A stretch of 64,000 bases of DNA, taken from Syngnathus acus. Its lineage: Eukaryota; Chordata; Actinopteri; Syngnathiformes; Syngnathidae. Location of the stretch: assembly GCF_901709675.1 (NCBI RefSeq), contig NC_051092.1, positions 9,008,491 through 9,072,490 on the forward strand, in the 5' to 3' direction. The notes under the pieces are model-generated. The model did no database searches, was not told the origin of the DNA, and saw nothing but the letters and a program-made list of their open reading frames with translations. This document shows positions 48,450-60,944 of the stretch, in pieces. Numbering within the stretch: position 1 is the first letter of the stretch; every line of letters begins with the position of its first letter. Position numbers and translations under genes: made by a program.

Positions 48450-51400
48450 TTCTTCTCCACCAAACCCACCATTTCGTTTTTGAACTTGAACTGAAAGAAC
48501 ATATAAATCTGAAACGCTGCTGTTTAATAAACATGGCATTGAAATGCATTTAAGTGTTACATGTTATTAAAAAAACTTTTTGCCAAAATGTTCCTTTTTA
48601 CTGCAAATGAATATCGGCTTAAGATATCGGTTATCAGCCTCTTCAATCACTAATAATCGGTATCGCACTAAACCTTTCAACTGCTGGACAAAACTTATTT
48701 TTAATACTCTCTGGCAGCATGTGAATTGTGAATGCATTGTATTTTTTAGGTAAATAAGTCAAACCTCTTTTGTTATATTTATCAGAAAGGGAAACGATAT
48801 TGTCTAAGCCAAACCCTGATTAACTCGTGCACATTGAATGTTTTTACAGACCATAAGTTTTAACAACCATGGTGGCTGAAAGTTAGTTTGACATTCATTG
48901 AAAGTCCTTTATTGTCAAAATATGAATAAACTGTTTTATTGTCAAGCGTGAAATCCTCAAATTGCAGGAAACATTTTGTCAACTCACAGTCACTGACTCT
49001 GTGTGGCTGCATGTGCTCAAAGGTGTTTTCGGTGATTGTTGTTGGTGGCTAAAAGGTTTTAGTTGTGAAATCTGAACAACAGAGATTGCAGTGGGCAATG
49101 AATCAAAAATAAAGACGTTGTGATTAAAATTGCTTATTGGTGCAAATGAAAGTAAATTGCACTCAAATTGCACAGAGCAGAGATTTCCGCCTGCCATAAA
49201 CCAGATCAATGATTCAGCTAAATTTGTTGTGCATGTAGAACCTTATGACACAGCCACATCAGATGAGATAGTAGTTCCATTTGCCATCCTTCCAGCCCCC
49301 CACCCCAGACCTCCACTTGTGAATAATGACTGCAGCTGTGTCAATGGGGCTGCTTTGCTGTGTCTTATTTTGATGGCTTTCTATAGTCAGTGTGAATGTG
49401 TGTGTGTGTCTGATTATGGTGTACAAATAGGCCATTACCCATGTTAGAATGAGAGCGGCTTAATGGACAACAGAGGATGCGGGGGCAGGACTGCTCGTAA
49501 ACACCGCCCTGTCCCTCCGGTCATATCGATAACACCATCCGTGCCATCTGGGAGCTTGACCACTTCATTCAAAAAACCCAATACCCCAGTGGAATGAGGT
49601 GTGCCACGTTGTACGCTCATTCTCCGTGTTGAATCACCAGAAACAGACAAGTGATATCACCACTTTATTTTTTTCTTTTGTCTTCTGTTGATGCTTGTGC
49701 AACATCATTGCGACTCGCATTTTTAACTCTCCGAATAAAGACTGATTTGATCACAGATCGTGACAAAGATTGGGTCTCAAAATGTATTGGTTGAACAGTC
49801 AAATCATTACAATACATGGGGAAAAGATCATGCATAACAACATTTATTGTGCATTAAAAACATGAACAAGACACCTGTCAAAAGTGTGGCAGACGGGACA
49901 TTGATGTTGACCGATTGACCGAAGCGTTCATATTACAGACAAAGAAATTTACACGAATGAAGTGGGAAAGCTAACAATAAATAACAATTTCTTTCTTGCA
50001 AATACCTCTCCATATTGAAGAAAGAAATAGGGCATGCTAATTGTATCCAACTCCTAACCTATGCCACATCGAAAAATATAAATGAGTGACATTAAAAAAG
50101 TCTAGCTATACACTAATGTTAACTTCATGCTTAGCAGAACTACAATGCACTTTATTCATATATATTTTATACCATTCATAAGGGTTGTGGATTTGCGTTG
50201 AATAGTCAATCAGTTTTCTACATAGTAGCACATCACTGCTGCCAACTTTGCCGTGGGAATTTTTAGAGGGCCATTATGTGTTCAAACCACAAGTATATTT
50301 GTCTTTAATAGTACCTGCTCAGGGCGAATTACTTACAAAAGATTCCAGAAATCTTTCTGGGACGGCTTTTCAGCGATGAACACATTAGACTGTTCTCTTT
50401 TGCTGGATTTGTATGTTTGCACACTTTACAGATTTAAAGTGAGTGCATTCATGTAACCCTCATTATTGGAAATGCACCAGCGTATTTTGCATCCAAACAG
50501 CCAGGTGTGTGCTTCAGCCCATTTATAGAGAGGGCAACGTACAAAAACAAAACAATTAGGTTCGTTATTTGGGTGTGGGGCTCAAAGCCCAACGCTGTGG
50601 AGTGCAGCTTTGAGCAAGAGTTGCAGGTGTCACCATTGTCTTTGTGAATATGGCACCTGATAAAGGAAAAGCCGACAAAGCTTCACAAGATATACTTTTT
50701 AATAAGTCTGTTATGTCTACGTACAAAGTCATACAGCCATACTGCAATGAGTTATTCAAGCCCTAACACTGAAGAAAAAAAAAATCACCCAAAAAAAAAT
50801 TTGAAATTGACCTTGAGATTGTACAAAACGATATTCAAAGCAGTGCTTTTTGTGCCATATGATGATGAGGATGAGGATGGCTATTATTTTTTTAACAAAA
50901 TTGGCTGGACCCCAAAAAAGACTTATACACCTGTCAACAGGTATTACACATCTTGTGTGCAAATTTCTTCAAACGTCTCTGCTGTAAATGATGCCTTCTC
51001 CAGACTGAAAAATTTCAGATCCTTGCAGATTTTCAAATGGTCCAAAGTTTGGTTTCTAGCCATTCTTTGAGCTGGATGCAGCAAGCAGCTCCAGATTTTA
51101 ACCAAGCTGTCTCCACATTTCACAACAGGTATGAGGTTCTCCATGTTTCAGTTTCAATTCATCTCATCATTTTTGAGTTATTCAGTGAACAATGTGGGTT
51201 ATTCTTTCTTGAATCAGAGGGTTCCAACATTTGACCATGTGTGTGTGTTTAGACAAATTCCATCTATAAATGCGCCACAATCATCCACAATTTTCGAAAA
51301 TCAGTAATTACTGTATATTTGTCTACATTTGTGGCTCGATCCTAAATGCTACAATCACATTTGATTTTCTTTGTGAGTACAGATCTGTTCTGGTAAATGT

Positions 51401-52650
51401 CACACTGTGACAGGCACAAAGCCTGGTCACCACAATCATACCCTGAGGGACCCCGGTACTGTCACTTCCTCTCAAGTGTGCGCACGTTGCAGCAGTTGAT
51501 AGCAAACAGAGAGGGCCTGATTTTGGTGACTTTATGCCTTTTACAGAATATGCTATTTCTGTAAAGAGCATGTTTCCTCGTCAAAAAAAAGAAAAGAAAA
51601 GAAAAGATGAATCATTTAAGAAATTATGACCAATGCTTGACCAACTGATTTTGCTGGTTGGGGTATAAAGAGTCACTATTCTATTTATTCATTGTAAATG
51701 AGTGCCAAGAGGCTGCAGATGTGCTAATTTGACACTTAATTAACAATGAGAAGCAAAGAAAAGCATTTAGGGTAATAATACTTACTTACGAATAAAACTC
51801 TTACTTTCCCTGACCCACCAATAAGTTTACTATAATTGGCAAGACAGATCAATTAAACCACAGGCAATTTATTATACAATAAAGGTTATAAAGTTGAATA
51901 AATAAAGGTTATATAAAGTTTTGACAATACAATAAGCAATAAGAAGGTGTCTTCATGAATCAATAATAAGGGAAATATAAGGCAATAATCATAATATTGA
52001 CAAAATATTGAAAGATACGCCTGCAACTAATGCTAATTTTATCTGGCAGTGGAAATTTTGGTCCATTCACTGAAGAAACTCGCCCTATGAGATGAAGAAC
52101 TATGAAGCCCTCTGGTGGTCATATAACCACGCTCACCCAAACTAAAAAAAGTGTGTCCACAACATTTTACATTTTAATTATTATAGGCCTTGTGCATTGT
52201 TGCACAGAAACTTTAAAACTGATTTAAATCACTACCAAAACAGGTTTAAAAACTCGTATCAAATATAGCTTGTCTGATATTAGTTTGTTTCAGGTGAGCT
52301 ACGACCTGTAAACATCTGTTAAGACAACATTTTAAATTTGTGTCGAGCCTATTAATTTTTCATATAATTAATTACAATTCTTATTTAATAATTTAATTAT
52401 ATCGCACCGATTGTTTCCATTTTGGTACGTGGTGAATAGCGTGACAGCCCATAAAAATGTACCTTTCCTTGGTGAGTAATATTTAACTTTTTAGAATCAA
52501 AAGAAAATTAATTGGCATAGCTTCGATGAAAAGCTCTAAGTTATTTTAAAATTATGCAATGTATGGCTTTTCCATAAATGTTATATTTGGGGTGGGCAGA
52601 TTGATATGTTTACTGACAGCCAAGAAAAGAGAATTTACCCATCAATTTTA
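48450..52650. other. Gene-free stretch before nap1l4
   Basis: No supported gene on either strand. The sequence is AT-rich, especially at 51.7-52.6 kb. In mammals other genes (for example ASCL2, CD81) lie between TH and NAP1L4; none is seen here. Confidence 0.5.
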
Positions 52651-52689
52651 TTATTAGTAATAATTATTATGTTGATCGGCAGAGGGCAG

Positions 52690-52777
52690 TCGTACATCGC
52701 TGAAATATAAGTCGTCACACCAAGGAAGAAGAGTCGAAGACGCGTGAGAACTGTGACTTGATCGCCCGACGTCACAG
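52690..52777 (+). other. nap1l4: Putative noncoding first exon and promoter of nap1l4
   Basis: A GC-richer block after an AT-rich interval ends in GACGTCACAG|gtaaaa, a good splice donor (52777/52778). The next exon's acceptor is at about 53567 (ttcacag), just upstream of the start codon. GACGTCAC is a CRE-like half-palindrome. No TATA box is obvious, as expected for a housekeeping gene. The 5' end is a guess. Confidence 0.45.
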
Positions 52778-53586
52778 GTAAAAAGATCCCTTTAATCGCT
52801 GCTAAGTAATCGTAAAGAGCAGGTGACGCAGTCCTTGGAGATAGTAAACTCTTCTATAAGGACTTCAGGTGAACTGGCTCAAAGTTACTTTGTCTCCACT
52901 TTAAGCAACTGCAGTGCTAACGATAGCCAGCAACTACTAGCTTACCAGTGCTGCTAGCAAAGAGCTAACAGCCGTATGTTAAACGGAGTTAACACGGGCA
53001 CAGTGGTGTTATGAAGTCACCTTTTTGCCGATTATGACCCCGCGCGACTTTTGGCATCTGCACAACGACTATCTATTATTTTACTGTGGCATTTTAATGA
53101 CTGGTCACAGAACACGTTGCTTCGTACTTTGTTGCTCGTCAGCTAGCGCTTTAGCCCTGTCAAACGTGCAAACGCCGCCTATTCTTGTTCAGTAGTGGCT
53201 GCCAGGAAGCCAAACTTAGACTGTTTGAAATCGTGCACCTAGTCTGCGTTTAATTCCACTGTGTAACTGTCATTGGGCGTCGAGAGCGCTTTCACTCGCG
53301 AGCAGACGCCAACTTTGTTTGTCGTAGGCTAGCCAGGGCGTCACTTCGTCATCGGCCCGCGCTTGTTCGCCACACTGTGCCCGTCACACCTGGGCTCTTT
53401 GCAAATACGTGTGCCCCTTTGTAACAACGATGATTTCTTTGTGCCACATGCTGGAGACCGTGGCGTAAGGGACTGTTTCTGATGGTGTTATTGAGCAATC
53501 CCGTGTGGAAAGTAACACGCAGTCACTACTTGTGGTAGCTTTATCATTGCTTTCTATTATTCACAGGAAAGAGCAGCATCTCTGTA

Positions 53587-56500
53587 ATGGAGGTCAATAA
53601 AGGTAAGTGCACCTTTGAGTTGGCCTTGTACAACCCGGTCAAGCATTGCTGTCATTTTGCTGTCTTGTTTAAGTCAAAGGTTGTCTTAATGCACAATTGT
53701 ACAAGTCTGATTGACCTTATGAATGAGACTTCATTCGCACAAATTCACACATTTTGGCAGGTAAAGGGGAGCCGGGGTTGCAGAATCCTCTCGGACAGAT
53801 GGACAAATCTGTTAACTTGCATGCGGTGGAAAGGTTGGTATGAGTTGCATTGTAGGTTCCTCAAAACACTTAAATTACACAAGCTAGTAGTGAGGTCATG
53901 TTTTGTTACCATACTATACTATGCCATGCTACATTATTGTAAGGTGGTTTGACTGTACTTAAAATGCAACACCAGCTCTGGTAGTATCTGAAAATAAATC
54001 AACTGCAAGAGGGGATTAGTTCACGACTTGTACGTTGTAAGAAAATTGAATGATGAATGAAAGATACTGCTTTTGGAGCAGCATGTAAAGCAAATAAACG
54101 TTTACAATGAATGCACTGGTAGGAGCAACTCTGCACATTCCAATGTCCACAAAAACGGTTATTTTAAAAACGTTGTTGTAAAAAAAAAAAAAAAAAAAAT
54201 CACAATTGACTGATATGAATGTTTTCTTATGGTTGTTGGCTTTGTATATTGAACATCTTGTTCTGAAGATTCAGAGATGACAGTCACAACAGTGCCCCCT
54301 GAAACTTTTTGCTGTACGTTCTACCACAGCCTTCCCAAAGCAGTGACGAGGCGAGTGCATGCCTTGAAAAGGCTTCAGGTGCAGTGTGGCAACATCGAAG
54401 CCAAGTTTTACGAGGAGGTCCATGAACTGGAGAGGAAGTATGCTACCCTCTATCGGCCATTGTATGAAAAGGTACTCTTTAACTGTTATCTTAAGAGTCC
54501 AACTAAACACTCGGGTGTACCCATGGGCTTGAGGACACTCTTAAGTGGCGCCAGATGCCTCTCTTGTCCAACATGAAATTGGTTGGACTGCATCCATAGT
54601 GCTATAGTGTATACTAGTACAACGAGTAGCCGACTGTTGTCAAGGCTATTTCCGGAGCTAGTCACAAGAACCAGGCCATTCTCAGTTGCCCTAATGATTG
54701 GCGGTTAAGGTTTGCCTGCACCTGTGCATGCAGCACTTTGGCGCTCTGATTTCAATGGATGGATGGATGGATGGATGGATATTTCACTCTTATTGTGATC
54801 TATGGCTGTTTGCAATTGGTCTGTTTAATCATTGACACTACTGTGTGTATGTGTGTTGTCACAGCGAAGAGAGATTGTCACGGGCACAGTGGAACCCACA
54901 GATGCAGAGTGTGAGTGGAACAGTGACAAAGATGAAGAGGAGGAGCTATCTGTAAGTGGAGCTTTCAGTGAACTCTTAAAGGAGACAAAATACAACAAGG
55001 AGCTTCCGGGTTTCTGACATCTGCCTTCAAAATACCGATAGGCTAAAGAATTATAGCACGCTTAAAATGTATATGTAATTGAAAACGGTGCTATTTTGGG
55101 GAGGGGGGGGGGGGGTTCTGCCTCATGCAACGCTGAGTATGTAGGTGTCTGGGGGTGGAGTCAAACCAACCCAGCATCTGTCCCTGTGTTGAGCACCTTT
55201 TCTGCCTCCTCCCCATAACAACCATTTTACCTCCCTGTGGTGTAAAGTAGTTCCAATGACTCTGAGACTCCTTCCAGAGCAAATAAATGTGTCCTGACTA
55301 TTTAATTAATAGGATTTATGCCTGGATTCTAGTCAAGGCTCGTGGTTCCTTGTTTAAAAGTTACATTTAAGAGAAACAATATATATCAATACTGTATATA
55401 GACCAGACTTACTGGCTGTTGTCTGTCCTCTTGCTACAGGAGCAGATGAAGAAAAAAATAGCTATTGACTCTGCTAAAAAGGATGATGCTGTACCAATGG
55501 AAGACCCAAAAGGCATCCCGGACTTCTGGCTCACTATATTCAGGAACGCAGATATGCTCTCTGATCTGATCCAAGTACATTTAACGCTTCACTTGAACAC
55601 AAGTATCCCGGCCCATTTCTTAACCTTTGTATTAACTGTTAGTTTTCTGCCAGGAACATGACGAGCCAATCCTGAAGCACCTGAAAGATATTAAAGTCAA
55701 GTTTTCCGAACCGGGACAGCCCATGGTCAGTATCGATGCGTTAAATAATAAGACAACTCCTAAATACGATTGCAAACATTGTAATCTTATTTTGGGATTT
55801 CAGAGTTTCACTCTGGAGTTCCACTTTGAGCCCAACAGTTACTTCAATAATGCTGTCCTTACTAAAGTCTACAAAATGAAGTCTGAGCCTGATGCTACAG
55901 AGCCTTTCTCTTTTGAGGGCCCAGAGATCATCGACTGTGCCGGGTGAGATATGCACTTGGCAGGCTTCTTAGGGTGTATTCAGACCAGAAAAGTCCTTTG
56001 GTCTGGACCATAAGCGGACTTATTTTTTTTCGTTTGGTGCGGTTCCTATTCCGACTGTACATTGTGCAAATGAAGTATATTTTGGAAACGCATCCACGCT
56101 TGTGACGATCTGTGCTCCCATTGGACAGCAATGACCAGGGTGGCGCACAGACCCAGAAATTAAGGAAAACATGCGAGTCCTACACGCTGTATTCCTGGTC
56201 TGCATAGTTGTGCTGTTGGTTCTTATCTGCGCCGTTTGTATTCACGCCTGAAGCGAACCGAGACCACTTTAAATAGTGGGTTTCGGTCCGGTTCTTTAAT
56301 CCGCACCAGGATTTGTTTGCATGTATTGACACCTGCATAAAAGGTCTGGACCAGCGTTAGAATCTAACCCTGGTCCTTTTAATGTGGACCAAACAGTCAG
56401 GTCTGAATACACCCTTAGATTATTCTTTGGACTCAAATGTTTAAACGGCATGAGAAGGTGGTAATTATCTTTTCAAATATTCTCAAAAAAGACTCATCTA

Positions 56501-59500
56501 AAATTTGTACAGACAACACTGTTATTTAGTTTCAACAGGTGCATAGATTTCACAATTGAATGCCACTGGGTCATGCTATAGATTTGTAGAGCTTTTTTGA
56601 GTGTGCAGACCACAGGTTAAATTTGATTTCAAAAATCAATTTTTGTATAAAACGCTTAGATTAGCTGCTGCAGGTTGTCATCCAGTTGAGGGCTGACAAA
56701 TGTAAGAAATCACTTTTATGCTTCAAGCAGTATATATCACAGACACAGTAATAAACAACAGTTGGATGCCTGTTAGGGTACAATGTGGTTGTCTACAACA
56801 AGTAAGCAATGTTAGTAATAACTAACCTTGGTTTTCTTTCTCCCCATAGCTGTCCGATAGATTGGCACAAAGGGAAGGATGTGACTGTGAAAACGATCAA
56901 GAAAAAGCAGAAGCACAAAGGTCGTGGCACAGTCCGCACAGTCACCAAACAGGTCTACAACCCCTCCTTTTTCAACTTCTTCAACCCCGTCAAAGGTGAG
57001 TGTTGGTGCATAGGCTTAGTCATTATTTGTATATTCCTTGTAAACGGTGTATTTGTATATTACTCAAGACATTGTTTTACAATATGGGTAGAGTTGTGTC
57101 CAAATGATTCACACGAATACAGCTCACGTGTTTTTTATATATTTAATGTAAAAAAAATGTAATATACTTCTCACTTACAGCTACAAGTTTGGTAGCTTGA
57201 CGTTCGAGCCTAACTTGCCAATACTGCAGTCTGCTTTAAGAAAAAAACCTTAAGAGGAGGCGCTATCAATTGACGTGTCCTCAATTGCCCACAAGCAACT
57301 TGCTGCTTTAAACTAAACTCAACACTAGAGGTCGCCACGATTGGACAATATTTTAACTACACTGTGTCTGGGTAGACGTTGAACTCTCCTGAAACTTTGT
57401 AGTTCCACGACTAAACTGGTGCAACGGCCTGTTTAATTCTTATAATCAATTCAAACGGCAACCAAGATGATGCTACCCAAATTAGTGTGTGGATAGACTA
57501 TATAGCGTCAATCTTAAGGGCAAGGCCAGATCCTACTGGTCATATTTCCAGATAATGCGCTGTAACATTGGTCGTAACTCCTAGTAGGCATTCCTGGTTA
57601 CAGAAATGTTTCTGTTTGTATCTCAGACATGTCTGGGCAGGTTCTGTCTCTTCAGAGGCTGACCTGACATCTGATTGGTTCAACCCATCTTTGTCTCCCT
57701 GATATCAAGCTGTGATTGGAGAATATTAATAGCTTTTTCTTAGCTGCTCTGAGCTTCCTTGCTGCATTCATCTATTGTATTGAACTAGTTCAAATTCTGA
57801 TTTGGTGCTGGTATGCAAGGGCTTGGTGATTAATGGCCTTTTTTTTCCCCCAAAATGTGTTAGCTGATTTTTGAACCTCCCCGATTTGCTTATAGAATAG
57901 CAAATAACAAAAATAATGAGTTTTACTTTGCTTTCTATATTTCCTTTGTGTCTCATGATTCCAATCAAGCCATACACCTCCCTCTCCCAGGATTAATGCT
58001 ATATGTGAAGCACTTTGTCAATATAAATGGTTGTATTGTGTGTGTGTGTGCGTGTGTATAGATAGATTGATAGACTGATGTTTTTGCTGATTATAATATC
58101 ATTCTGTTTTCCTCCACAGCTTCACCAGACGGTGGTGAAATGGTGAGTTGCTGTCAAAAATCCCCGAGCAGTTGTCTTGCAGCTATGAGATGGTTAGTTG
58201 CACTCTTTAATCAACACTAATTTTGTTTTATTTTTTTCCAAACTAGGACGAGGACTCTGAGCTAACTTTTGACTTTGAGATCGGTCATTTCTTCCGTGAG
58301 AGAATAATTCCCAGAGCAGTGCTGTATTTCACAGGAGAGGCAATGGAAGATGACGACAGTGTAAGTAAATATGTGATCTTTGGTGGAATTAACGTGGTGG
58401 AATTAACATGTCATGTGGTTGTTGTTGTTGTTGTTGTTTTTTAAACTACAGTTTGATGAGGAACTAGAAGAAGGCGATGAGGTTTGTCATTTTTCTTAAC
58501 TCACTGAATACGAAACGGACTCGGGTCACATTTAATGTGAACCTTACCAAAACAAATCTGATTTCCCCTAAGAATCCGACATGAGCATTATGACCCGTCG
58601 TGTGAACCTGTCGTAGTATTTACGCTTTTAATGAGACCCAGTTAGTAGAAAACTGTGTAGTCTATGCCACAAAGTAAGGTTCTTTAACACCTTCTATGCC
58701 CTGATTTGAGTACTTTATCTGTCTTTATGGTTGTCAGGAGCAAGACGATGATGATGACGACGACGATGATGATGATGACGATGGAGACTTTGACCCGAGG
58801 GTGTGTATGAGTTTACATGTTCTATGGTGATTTCTTGTGTTCGTATCGCTTTATAGAGTCCTTGCTTCCATTCCTACTGCAGCAAGGTAACACAGATTTG
58901 TAGTAGTCTGTGCACCATTCAAAACCTTGAAACGTATAACCCCTGTAGCTGCAAGTGGTGGTGTCCATATGTATCCAATCGACCATCTCGGTGCAGTGCC
59001 GCTTTAAGCCCAGCGCGCACACGTTGCCGCCGCTATTTACGCGGTGTGAGCTTCGATTGTTCTATTCATTTATCTTATGTTTCTCTTAAACCAAGTGATT
59101 GAGGTGCTTGAGGTATGGGGCCTTTTTACTTACCTTATTTGCCAAAGTGCTAGCTTGTGAAACACCTTAATATAGCTGTATGAGTAAATTGGCATAACAC
59201 ACCAGACCTGAATTGACCAGCATGACATCATCCGATTCATTTCTGTCTGAAGCACTTTGGCTCTTCATTGTGAGTGTGGGCCTCATTTCAAAGGCGACTG
59301 TCTATTTGAGTAGAATTAGGTTCGATGAGATTGTTGAACGTCTGCATGACATTGTCTTTCCTCCCACCACAGGCCTAATCAATCATGCATTTCTAGGTAA
59401 GGAGGAACTAAGAATGGCCACATACTGCAGTCTCCATCTGTTCAAAACTGCCTTTGTGTCCCTTAAGTCTTTTTGCGCTCGCTTCTTTGGCTTCTGTTTT

Positions 59501-59776
59501 CCTGTAATCAAGGGTTGCGTTTTGGTGATCCTCAATCTCACATCCTGGGCATTCCGTCCCGCTCCTCTTTTTTGCTCCGTCTACTATAAGGCTGCTCCCC
59601 CTCCATCCGTGTTGCACCAAAGCGGTTTTAAACTCGCTGCATTTCCTGTTAGCTGCTTCTCGTTGTCAGCCAATAGTTCCCTTTAGCCAAACCTCGCTCC
59701 CTCCTTGTCTGAGTTTAATGTTTGTCTTGCGCAGAAAGAAGCACCCGCCCAACCTGCTGAATGCAAGCAGCAGTAA
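53587..59776 (+). CDS. nap1l4: Nucleosome assembly protein 1-like 4, 13 coding exons
   Basis: Histone H2A-H2B chaperone of the NAP family, shuttling between cytoplasm and nucleus. Exons: 53587-53602, 53761-53833, 54330-54471, 54865-54951, 55440-55574, 55654-55725, 55804-55943, 56850-56995, 58120-58142, 58247-58360, 58452-58481, 58738-58800 and 59735-59776. All have GT-AG borders with phases that join. The product is 360 residues, slightly shorter than human NAP1L4 (about 375). The NAP domain starts at SLPKAV, with HIEAKFYEEVH-like NIEAKFYEEVHELERKY, DPKGIPDFW, EPILKHLKDIKVKF and DFEIGHFFRERI. KKKQKHK (239-245) is a likely nuclear localisation signal. The acidic tail includes 13 consecutive Asp. 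The end is CKQQ, a CaaX-like prenylation motif. RREIVTGTVEPTDAE favours NAP1L4 over NAP1L1. The ATG has purine at -3 and G at +4. Confidence 0.96.
54755..54781. repeat. (ATGG)n microsatellite
   Basis: About six ATGG units in a nap1l4 intron. They could be the remnant tail of a SINE whose body is no longer visible. Confidence 0.85.
55971..56415. mobile_element. MITE-like element in nap1l4 intron
   Basis: It begins AGGGTGTATTCAGACC and ends GGTCTGAATACACCCT, perfect 16-bp inverted termini about 445 bases apart. The flanks (CTT before, TAG after) allow a short duplication such as TTA or CTTAG, depending on where the ends are placed. Internal sequence has no coding capacity. It lies between the exons ending at 55943 and starting at 56850, in a region without splice signals. 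The superfamily is not certain. Confidence 0.85.
56996..58119 (+). other. Large nap1l4 intron, possible snoRNA host
   Basis: About 1.1 kb of intron. The centre (57180-57760) is complex and less AT-rich. The human NAP1L4 gene hosts the H/ACA snoRNA SNORA54 in an intron. I could not confirm a two-hairpin H/ACA fold with H and ACA boxes by eye, so I do not call an RNA gene. Confidence 0.3.
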
Positions 59777-60757
59777 CCACGGTGACCGGTGGACAAGGAG
59801 ACCTGCTATCCTTCAATTCAGCCAATCAGCCAGTCCTCTTCTTGCAGCCCACTTCTATGAATGGTCATCCAAACGCAATAGATACAAACCAAACAGCAAG
59901 TGCATGACTTTTTTTTGTTTGTTTGTTGTTTTTGCTCACATCGCCTTTTGTTTGGCATCTTTCTCGCTCCAAACAGGGATGTATCCTGGCAATTTTCATC
60001 TTTTGCTAAAGTGGAATTTAGTGCATTACTGCCAAGAATCTCAGCACGTCATAGAAAAAATGAAACTTAAAGGACTCATAAAATTAAGTTGCTATGGATC
60101 TGTTACTCAGGGTTTTTTAACATCAACACGATAGTTATATCACCAGGGAACTGCAGAGCAAAGTCAATTTTGGCTGGGTTTTTTTTTTCTCTCTCTCAAT
60201 GTATAACATTTAGTTTTGTTTCATACTTGTGCTTGTCATTGAATTATTTATTCTGGTGTCATGCAGCAGTGTAGTGATGCTTTTCAGGAAGCCACATTGG
60301 TGGAGGCTATCCTCCAATTGATTCAAAACTGCCATGTTCCAATTTTGAACGTTTAATCGGGGGAAAGTGTTTTGACGCGATGCTGCGTTCAGATGCCAAT
60401 TTAAACAAGCATTTAACAGAATGTTAGCACTTCCTGTGCCCTACTAAAGCTCTTTCTGCATTTGCTCACGATCAGTCCAGTCAGTATATCACCGCACAAG
60501 GACAGACTGAAGCCAACTCTGACCTTTCAAATCTGTGACAGCATGCAGGTTGTTTGGCTGCTCTAACAAGCCTAATTGAATGTTTTCTTCAATTGTGTCC
60601 CCACTTGTACATTGTACTCAGCATTTAAAGTTTTTGTTATTGTATATGGGTTTGTTTTTGAATCATTTGTTGAAAACATGTTGCCAATGTTTTTTCTACT
60701 GCCCTTTAGATTCAATTTGTTTAGTTTGGATGCCCCTGTTGGCAGGTCATCAGAAGC

Positions 60758-60763
60758 AATAAA
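60758..60763 (+). terminator. nap1l4: Candidate proximal nap1l4 poly(A) signal AATAAA
   Basis: Canonical AATAAA about 980 bases after the stop codon. It is followed by T-rich sequence. Confidence 0.5.
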
Positions 60764-60921
60764 GCAATTGCCTGCTTCTCTTGATTGTCTTGAGCTGGTC
60801 ACTTGCGTCTGAGCTGTGGTTGTTGTCCTGAAATGTATCACACGGGGTCCTGTGCTAACAAATGGCCTTAACTTGTTAACTTGGCTTATTCTCTTCAATT
60901 TGTACAGAGTTAAAATATTCT

Positions 60922-60927
60922 ATTAAA
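60922..60927 (+). terminator. nap1l4: Candidate distal nap1l4 poly(A) signal ATTAAA
   Basis: ATTAAA is followed within 20-45 bases by a GT-rich stretch (cgtctgtttctgtgaatgtc), the usual downstream element. It may be the main end of the transcript. Confidence 0.5.
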
Positions 60928-60944
60928 GTTGTGCACCAATGAAA

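Larger units (their letters stand above)
59777..60940 (+). other. nap1l4: nap1l4 3'UTR
   Basis: This follows the stop codon (59774-59776). No further coding exon is supported. It ends with two poly(A) signals listed separately. Confidence 0.65.

Noticed and set aside
54277-54329. In-frame upstream extension of a nap1l4 exon, beginning MTVTTVPPETF
   Set aside because: The phase from the previous exon (ending AG at 53833) only fits the acceptor ctaccacag at 54329. The extension is the intron's pyrimidine-rich end.
57610-57690. CAGGTT...GACCTGACA hairpin considered as an H/ACA snoRNA end
   Set aside because: The stem-loop is about 29 bases, too short, and no upstream H-box hairpin was found.
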